Assembly: GCA_006176705.1 (NCBI GenBank)
Contig: QRFJ01002099.1
Span: 1-64,000 of the forward strand
DNA from: Cocos nucifera
Lineage: Eukaryota > Streptophyta > Magnoliopsida > Arecales > Arecaceae
Direction: 5' to 3'
DNA length: 64,000 nucleotides
This document shows, piece after piece, positions 57,355 through 64,000 of this stretch (position 1 is the stretch's first letter; every line of letters begins with the position of its first letter). Below the pieces are notes generated by a model. The model did no database searches and was not told the DNA's origin. It worked only from the letters and a program-made list of their open reading frames with translations. The translations under genes and the position numbers were made by a program.

Positions 57355-57855
57355 GGGAGAGGCCCTCTCAACGGTCCTTTTGTACCCCTATAGTCCTATT
57401 AGAAACAGAAGGAGGACCTCATCCTAACATGAGCAAAGTCGAAGGCCTTACTAACCAAGCCGAGGAAAAAAGAAGGAAAGGGGGGCCCATCCAGTGGTCC
57501 TAAACGAACCCCTAACTTAAAGCAAAGAGAAGGAAGAAATCCTGTCACCAATCCTTACACATATTTCTTCTATAATTACTCGACCGTATGAGGTGTAAGA
57601 AGAAAAATCGCTCCTAGGTCCGCAAAAGAACCTGGGATAGGCATCCACAACAACCACTTCATTAGAAAACAACGTAAAGAAAAATAAAGTGAAGAAAGCA
57701 AAGCCACGAGCAAGTTTCAAATTTGTGCAAAACAAAAATAATAAAAAAATGTACTATTTCATTACAAAAAATAAGTTCATTACAAGCAAAATATAGGTCG
57801 ACAAGATCGATTATACTAAAAAAAAAAAGAGAGAAAGAGAAAAACCATCAAAATC
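57355..57855 (+). other. C spacer after B2
   Basis: Right TSD GGGAG, the rest of a 117-bp array unit to about 57470, then purine-rich non-coding sequence of C. Nothing else recognised. Confidence 0.7.
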
Positions 57856-58095
57856 CTAAGAAGTCTCGAAGCTTCCCTTCCAAATGCTAAAACTCATGGA
57901 GTCCCTCATGTGCAAGTTTCGGAGGTGAGTGACCTCTTTGGTCGCCTCCAAAGCATTCTTCCGTGAAGCTTGAAGGTTGTCCTCCATCTTCTTCAACTTC
58001 TTCTTCTGATGGTGGACTTCCTTCCTCAAGCTTTTTATTAAAGGTTTCAAGGGAACTTTCTGAGATAGTGGATCAGCGTTGATGGGAGATTGCAT
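57856..58095 (-). pseudogene. Short coiled-coil ORF downstream of the C antisense ORF
   Basis: An 79-residue open frame, MQSPINADPLSQKVPLKPL, then a charged helical stretch LRKEVHHQKKKLKKMEDNLQ and VTHLRNLHMRDS. It lies 107 bases past the stop of the antisense ORF in the same direction. It may be a further exon or a separate small ORF of C; I do not recognise a domain. Confidence 0.4.
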
Positions 58096-58840
58096 TCGAA
58101 GTATAAAAAATGCTCAAAGATATAGATAAAATGGAAATTCACTTTCATTTAATCAAAAATTTTGAGTATAAAGTAAGAAAAAAAAGAAGAAAAATGTATA
58201 ACTACTCGAGGATTTCAACCTTGGAGGGGATGGCAGCAGATGAAGCCAGAGCACTCTCGACTACCTCGGGTTCCTGAACTGGCTCAGGTGCCCTTGCGGC
58301 AGGTTCGGATGGATCGGAGGTAGGCTCGGCGGAGGAGGGATTGACTGTAGCATCGGATGGTCCCGCTTCTACATCATCCTCCTCATCCTCCAGAAATATG
58401 AGGTTGAGCTCGGAGAACCTCCGGGCCACCCTGCCTTCGCAGAGCTCAAAACCCTTGACGAACGTCTGCTAGCCAAATTTGACGTTCAAGTTTCTCATTT
58501 TGAAAGAGGCCTTGAACTCTTCCATAGCCCAGGACATCATCTTTGAGATCGACTTCGCCATTCAGGCTTCTAGTTTGACAACCTTATTCTCAATTTTCTT
58601 CTTCCTCTCCTTCTCTAGGGCCAGTGTGGCCTTGAGTCCGGTTGAGATGAACTCCTCATTTCGAAGCATGCCATGGAGACTCCCAAGTTCCGTCGCCTTC
58701 TCTTCTGCAAGGCGCTCAACTTCAATAATCTTTTCCTAAAGACAACTGACCTTGAATCAAAGATCCTCCTGGACCTTCTTTGCTTCCACCTTCTGACGAT
58801 GCATCCTCTTGATGTAGGCGAGCATTTGGTGATCCGACTG

Positions 58841-58922
58841 CTACAAACAGTTGATGTTAAAAAAAAAAGAAAGAAGAAAAGAGTAGAAGAGAAGAGAAAA
58901 AGTTGAGCAACGGAGCAATCAC
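58841..58922 (-). other. Predicted intron 2 of C antisense ORF
   Basis: Donor AAG|GTGATTG and acceptor CTGTTTGTAG|CAG on the minus strand, with an intervening pyrimidine-rich tract. Removing 82 nt keeps phase (ETILK to QSDHQML). Confidence 0.6.
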
Positions 58923-59419
58923 CTTGAGGATGGTTTCGAGAGAACCCTAAATGAGCTACTAAGGGTTAAGGTCAGCCATGCAGTCCACCACCTCTGGCAT
59001 GGCAAATTTATCAGTTAAGTCCCAGACGATCCTTGGGTTAGCGAAGGGGTCTTCTCCCAATTCACCATGGTCATCACTCGGCTCGCCCAGACGAGCCTTG
59101 CAGAGCATCTTTGCGATCACTTTCTTTTTCTTCTTTCCTTCTCCTATCTCCCCCTCAGCAGGAACCTCTAGAGCTTGATCTCTATTGGAAGGGCCCGAGG
59201 ATGCAGGAGGCATGAAACCCGCACCAATGGTGCTGACCTCAGTGGTTGGGGCAACCTTGGTGCTGGCGGCAACCTCGGGAGCAGTGATAGTGGCGGTAGG
59301 GGCCATGGAGCTTGGAGCGCCAACCTTCGCCCTCTTTGAGCTACCACCTGGTGCTTTTTCTTTCTTCTTTTGGGCATAAAGCCTCTTGGTGAGCATTTCA
59401 GCAGCTTCAGTATCCATTT

Positions 59420-59501
59420 CTGTAATAGAAAAAGAATCACGATCGGTGACAGTACATATATGTGAAACCACATGAAGAATTCGAAAAATAGAAAAATATA
59501 C
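59420..59501 (-). other. Predicted intron 1 of C antisense ORF
   Basis: Donor CCCGTTG|GTATATT and acceptor TTTTTCTATTACAG|AAATGG on the minus strand. Removing 82 nt joins LDPV to EMDTEAAEML in phase. Confidence 0.65.
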
Positions 59502-60164
59502 CAACGGGATCGAGGGGATTCAAACCTAGGTTGAACAAGGTCTGTTCTTTCAGAAGGTTGGGAAGGAGAGGAGCTCGATATATTTTAAGTTTATTGGAGG
59601 AATCAAGGTCAGCTCAGTCTAAGCTTAGAGCTCAGCGAACCGATTCCCTACTGTGACCCCAAGGAGGAAGATCTAATAGCAAGGTCGGACAATACATAAA
59701 AAATATTTTTTCTTTCAATTGTGAATGGAAGAAGAGGCACCTTTCAGTAACCCCTTCTTGCTGAACTGAGGGGAGAAGTACCATCAATCCTTTACAGAAA
59801 GATGATGCTTGAAGGTATAGAAGTTTCAGAATAATGAGATAGTCGGTCGAACTTCGGCCAGTTGGTAGAGAAAAAGGAAGCCTATGACGAATTGAAAGGA
59901 GTTCGGTACGATGGATGTGAAGGAGATGTTCAAAAATCAGAAGAGGACAACTACAAAGGAGGGCAGTGGAAGCTGAAGCCTGGCACACAAGGTCTCTAAG
60001 TACAAACAAAATCAACCGATCGGAGGAGAACTGACTCGATCATCCGAACTAGGGAGCTCGAGGTTATATTTCATAGGGATTCCATATTGAATTCAGATCA
60101 GAGAAAGATCATCCGAAGTAAGAATGGATAGAATGGTGTCTGAAATAAAGGATGAGTGAGTCAT

Positions 60165-60890
60165 GTTCCTAGGTTCGACCTCGGTCAGGGATGCAAAGTC
60201 TAGAAAGGTCGGTCCAGGCGAGCTCCAAGAACCGATGGAGTGGGAGGTTTCGGAAGACATTCAGATCAAAATAAGATCCCAGGAAAACCCACGAAAAGTA
60301 AGGAAAAATATAGGGCAAATACTTTTACAAGGAAATTGGAAGAATAAAAAGCTAAAAAGGCATGAATACCCAAAGAGAAGGATTGAAAAACTGACCTAAC
60401 CTATTTGGGAAGGATGAAAAGACGGTGGGTGAGATGAGAACCAGTCGAAAGGGCATTCGGAACCCAAGAAGACAAGGGAGGAAGCTAAAACCCTTGGGTA
60501 GAAGAAGAATGGGGATCGGAGGAAGAAGAAGACTCAGGCGAGAATGGATTCCGAATGAGAGGAGAAGGTCTTAAATAGCCAGAGGAAACCCGAGGTAGTT
60601 ATGATTGTGGATCGACTTCGATTGATCAGCAAGCACCGCGTGTCCCACTTATCATGATAGAGAAGTAGTGACAGACGGAGTCTTTATGGCATGATACTTG
60701 GGATAGAATTTCGGTGGGAAATATGAAGGGCCATCTTCTCAAAATCATTTTGGATTTAAAAAGCTCAACACCAGCATGGTAAATACCAAGGCATCTCGTC
60801 CTAACGAGCGCGGAAACCCAAAAAAGAACTTCGGCAGTCGTCTTTTTACTCCCTTTTTTCGAATTTCAAACTTGAGAGTAGAAAGACTAC
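60165..60890 (+). other. C region between antisense ORF and 3' LTR
   Basis: Upstream of the antisense ORF on its own strand, so it may hold that ORF's promoter and leader. The open frame 60163-60399 is a chance frame. Polypurine-type sequence (CTTGAGAGTAGAAAGACTAC) precedes the 3' LTR at 60871-60890. Confidence 0.55.
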
Positions 60891-61838
60891 TATTATGGGT
60901 AAATCTCACTCCCGTCGAAGTTCAGTCTGATGCTCAGCCAAATGTAATTTGTAATTATAGAAGAGCTTCAATCGAAAATTCCTCCTTTCGGACTTCTCCA
61001 TCAGCCAAACTTCTTTCAGACTTTTCCATTAGTCGAACTCCTTCTGGTCTTCTCCATCAGCCGAACTCCTTCTGAACTTCTCCATTAGTCAAACTACTCC
61101 ATTAATGGAACTTCTTCTGGACTTCACCATCAGCCAAACTCCTTCCAGACTTCTCCATCGGTCAAACTCCTTCCAGACTTCTCCTTCAGCTGGACTTCTC
61201 CATCAGACGAATTCACCTTTAGGTTTCTCCTCTAGTAGATCCACTCTCAGACTTCTCCAACAGACTTCCTTCAAGATTTCTCCAATCGCAGAGCTTTCAA
61301 ACTTCCTATAATTGCCTAGAAGGGTCTTCTCGTCTACACAAATCTGGGTCTATACACAGCATGAACCAACTCGCACACAGACTATCTTAGGGGAGTCTGA
61401 ACTCCTCTGAAATTGATATAACTTAAAGTTCTTCGCCAACCGACGTCTACTCCTATAAACTTCAACTATTAAATTTCAACGAACTAGTACATCACGACAA
61501 CAGACACTACTTTCCGTAACAAACTCCACGTGGCTCCGAGCAAACCACTACCTGATGATTATGGCTATCGCTCTCAGTTTGTTATAAGCTCCATCTATAA
61601 GAGGGATTCTTCAGATACATTTCTCTTCAGAGCTCTCTTCTTCTTTTCCAAACTCTGCTACTTTCTTTCTAAAGCACTCTATTTTTGTTGGTCAGAAGAG
61701 CTGACTTGATCGTCGGAGGATCCCGTCGGAGCCACCACCTCCGACTTCGGTCAGAATTTCCCTTGCAAGTTTTCGACAGCGATCTCATCTTCTCCAGCTC
61801 CAACTCAGTTTTGACATCAACCAGATTCTGCACCAACA
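60891..61838 (+). repeat. C 3' LTR (948 bp)
   Basis: Starts TATTATGGGTAAATC (the terminal TG has become TA) and ends GCACCAACA. The 28-bp minisatellite (60989-61205) has about seven units against four in the 5' LTR, which accounts for most of the 85-bp length difference. TATA-like box at 61596-61603. Confidence 0.9.
60989..61205 (+). repeat. 28-bp minisatellite in C 3' LTR
   Basis: Tandem units of the type CTTCTCCATCAGCCAAACTC plus CTTCCAGA, with variants. One unit carries an extra 17-base segment near 61100. Confidence 0.8.
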
Positions 61839-61843
61839 CACAC

Positions 61844-62094
61844 TAATGAGGTCAAGTAAGTGTTGATTATAAGGCCAACTAAGAATTTAATTATCATTAA
61901 AAATTGATAATTAATATATATCCCAATTAAAGAAACTTGAATTTAAAAAAAGAGCTACCTGCTTGAATTAAAAAGTACAAAATATAGAGTACATGTGGAT
62001 TGTCCTAAACTTAGTAACTAGGTCTCTGCATCTAAGTCAAGTATGGAGGTTCACGTCAAATGGTAGAGAAAAGATCAGAATGCTCATCACATGT

Positions 62095-62133
<39 letters not shown>

Positions 62134-62487
62134 GAAAGGTAGTGTGAAAGCTACCTTAATTCATGCACTTATCTTGGGGGTGTATAGAAAATTAGCCAAA
62201 ATAGGTGATAACAGAAGATATATTTATCCTTTAAATTAATACCTAAATACTAAGTTAGACTTCATAAACACAAGTGTTGTAGATCTTTAGATAAATTCTA
62301 AAGAAGTTTCTAATTAACCTGACTATAAAATTTACTTCTGAAACTCAATACTTAGTAATATTATCTAAACTTTTGAACTTTAATCCTAAAGCTATTTTTG
62401 TGAAAGAGGAACTTAATGAAATATGGTGATTAATCAAAAACTAATATTACATTGCTAAGAAACTCGTAATGAGTAAGTTAGGAGATG
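61844..62487 (+). other. D 3' untranslated region, right part
   Basis: Continuation of the D spacer after C. It contains an AG microsatellite at 62099-62129. No coding frame or other signal recognised. A short purine stretch TTAGGAGA precedes the candidate LTR start. Confidence 0.55.
62099..62129. repeat. (AG)n microsatellite
   Basis: About 15 uninterrupted AG dinucleotides. Confidence 0.95.
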
Positions 62488-64000
62488 TGATAAGTATCAC
62501 AAATTTACTAATAAAAGTATTAATTTATTAATTAATTTTTATTAATATTTTAAAAATAATAAAAATAAAATAAATAATAATAATATAAAAATAAAATAAA
62601 TAATTAATTAAATAAAAATAATTAATTAAATAAATTAAAAAAATAAAATATTAAATAGATATATTAAAAATAATAAAAAAATAAAATATTATCATCAATA
62701 AAAAAAGCTTAATTTTTTGGTCATAACAAAATAAATTTGAAAAAAATCTAATTTAAAATGAATTTGATATTAAGTTTTAAAAAAAAATAAAAATAAAAAT
62801 AAAAATCTAGCTCAACCGACTCAGCTAGCGCGCATTCTCTAGCCAGCGCATCCAAACGTGCTTAGCCAAGCCGCCCAACCGGCACACCACAAGCCAGCCC
62901 AATGTTTGAAGCCAATTCGGAGCTGCTGATGTCAGTTTTATCGTGGCTCATCGTGAACCCTAAAGTGAGGGCAATTTGGTCATTTCCCATGAACACCGCA
63001 CACTGATTCATTGTGATCTACAATATGCCCAGTCCATGTGGTCTATATGCATAGTGTTTGTGCGATTGAACGATCTACATGGTTTGCGGTGAAGATCGGA
63101 CGGTGGGGTTCTTTCCTTCACTGATTTAGTTCTCAGCTTCCTTATAACACAATCTAATGGCAACGCTCATGCCAGGCAGCGATCCAATAGTCGAAATTAC
63201 TCTCGGTGGAGATCCAAACATCCAAATGCTATCTAATAGCAGAAAAATCTCCATCAGGAGCGATCCAATGGCCAAAATCGATTTCGACTTGATCTGGGCA
63301 TATTGATGTCCGTTTTTAGTATTTTTTGAAGCCTTGGATCACCATCTGATGGCCAGAACACACGAGAACTTTATAGAACCTCTAATCCAATGATTTTCTA
63401 CTATTTTTTTGATAAATATGGATCTATACTAAGGATTTAGTCCCACATTGCCTAATAACAAAGTTTCCAGTCCTCTAGTAGCTATAAAAAAACCCCAAGA
63501 CCCCAAAGTTGAGACATCTGATCCAGGAGAAGCCATGATAAAAGATGGAAGTCAGGCTTTGGCTAAAAGTTGCATCGAGATAGACGGTGTCGAGAAGAAG
63601 AGCCAGACTTCTACGCCATCTCCACGCCACTACTGATCTAAAGATTAAGATTTTTTTATTTTTATTTTTTTAATTATTATATTTAAATTTTGAGTTTTAA
63701 TTTTAATATAAAATTTAGTTTATTACTTTTTTAATTTTTGTTCTTTAATTTTTTGCTCTTTAAATTCTACTACTTTATTTTAATTACTCTTTAATTTCTT
63801 TGCAAGTAGATGCTAAGATCTAAATAGTAGATCTTAGTACCAAAATTTAATTTTTTTGCATCATTTAAATTCTACAACTTTATTTTTCAACTTGAATTTT
63901 AATTCCAAACTCTTTTTATTTTCTTTTCATAAAAAAAAATTAAAGATTTTAAAATAAAATCACTACCTTTGTGTGGATTCAACCCGACTCGCTATTATCT
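62488..64000 (+). repeat. Candidate 3' LTR of Athila element D (runs past window)
   Basis: Probable start TGATAAGTATCAC at 62488 after a purine tract. It has an AT-rich stretch 62515-62820, a CCACATTG promoter-like motif (TTTAGTCCCACATTG, 63436-63450) and a TATA box TATAAAAA at 63483-63490. The end TTTGTGTGGATTCAACCCGA near 63970 resembles the close of Athila LTRs. The open frame 63448-63636 lies over this promoter and is unlikely to be a gene. The partner LTR is not in the window, so the boundaries are inferred. Confidence 0.6.
63483..63490 (+). promoter_or_regulatory. TATA box in candidate D LTR
   Basis: TATAAAAA 32 bases after the TTTAGTCCCACATTG motif, which often precedes TATA boxes in plant LTRs. 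Confidence 0.55.

Larger units (their letters stand above)
58202..60164 (-). pseudogene. Antisense extra ORF of C (plant transposon-type protein), with two predicted introns
   Basis: Read from 60164: MTHSSFISDTILSILTS, then IPMKYNLELPSSDDRVSSPP, LQLPLPSFVVVLF-like stretch, NSFQFVIGFLFLYQLAEVRP, and KD-stop-WYFSPQFSKKGLLKGA (59800-59730). Together these resemble the putative gypsy-type transposon family (Transposase_28, PF04195). The middle part is acidic and Pro/Ala/Ser-rich with MDTEAAEMLTKRLYAQKKK (59415); the third is a coiled coil (VEAKKVQEDL, LRNEEFISTGLKATLALEKE) ending FLEDEEDDVEAGPSD and VEILE-stop. Introns are predicted at 59420-59501 and 58841-58922. Several TGG-to-TGA and CGA-to-TGA stops and at least one frameshift make this copy inactive. 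Function unknown. Confidence 0.75.
36250..61838 (+). mobile_element. Tat-lineage gypsy C, split by copia B2
   Basis: Plus-strand gypsy element: 5' LTR 36250-37112, gag 37238-38900, protease 38930-39250, RT, RNase H and a second RNase H to 41380, integrase to 42663, a 117-bp repeat array with filler fragment F, B2 insertion, antisense ORF 60164-58202, 3' LTR 60891-61838. TSD CACAT (36245-36249) and CACAC (61839-61843), one mismatch. Double RNase H plus an antisense extra ORF before the 3' LTR are known traits of Tat (Retand/Ogre relatives). Confidence 0.9.

Noticed and set aside
63448..63636. Possible small host gene
   Set aside because: It overlaps a TATA box and LTR promoter motif of the Athila LTR and has no recognisable domain.
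1..64000. tRNA genes
   Set aside because: The only tRNA-like matches are short primer binding sites complementary to tRNA-Met 3' ends; no cloverleaf seen.

Overview
The window is a plant nuclear heterochromatin-type region made almost entirely of LTR retrotransposons nested inside one another. I see no host protein gene, tRNA, rRNA or CRISPR array. Evidence for a flowering plant: Ty1/copia elements primed by initiator tRNA-Met, a Ty3/gypsy chromovirus with a chromodomain, a Tat-lineage gypsy with two RNase H domains and an antisense extra ORF, and an Athila-type gypsy. A monocot such as a palm is my guess only; species cannot be fixed without a database search.

Nesting order, using my own labels. 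Level 0: element D, an Athila-like gypsy on + whose 5' part lies left of the window. Its RT/RNase H/integrase remnant is at 33855-35685, its 3' untranslated region at 35686-36249 and 61844-62487, and its 3' LTR from about 62488 past the window end. Level 1: copia element B1 (+, 10360-33854) inserted in D pol, and Tat gypsy C (+, 36250-61838, TSD CACAT/CACAC) inserted in the D 3' UTR. Level 2: gypsy chromovirus E (-, 14889-29902, TSD GGAGT) in B1 pol; copia A1 (-, left part to 10359) in the B1 5' LTR; copia B2 (+, 44347-57354, TSD GGGAG) in a tandem array within C. Level 3: copia A3 (+, 17607-27228, TSD CTCTC) at the gag/protease junction of E; copia A2 (-, left part to 5206) in A1 pol; a solo LTR of family A (-, 44660-46939, TSD GGTAT) in the 5' LTR of B2. 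Family A occupies the innermost position every time, so it is the most recent active family here.

All coding regions are broken. Stops are often of the CGA-to-TGA, CAG-to-TAG or TGG-to-TGA/TAG kind, as expected from decay of methylated cytosines. Some copies were already defective before they jumped. E lacks RT, RNase H and most of integrase but keeps gag, protease and the integrase tail with chromodomain in one frame. Both B copies seem to lack the gag core and part of RT.

The least ordinary signals are regulatory or structural. Family B LTRs hold repeated hairpins with compensatory base changes. The untranslated leaders of A and B hold nested inverted repeats between primer binding site and gag. 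C carries an antisense ORF for which two 82-nt introns can be predicted. C also contains a 117-bp tandem array split by a filler fragment of another gypsy element. Two places look technically suspect: a G-only-like tract at 437-526 and the indel-rich, rearranged second half of A3 (24446-27228).
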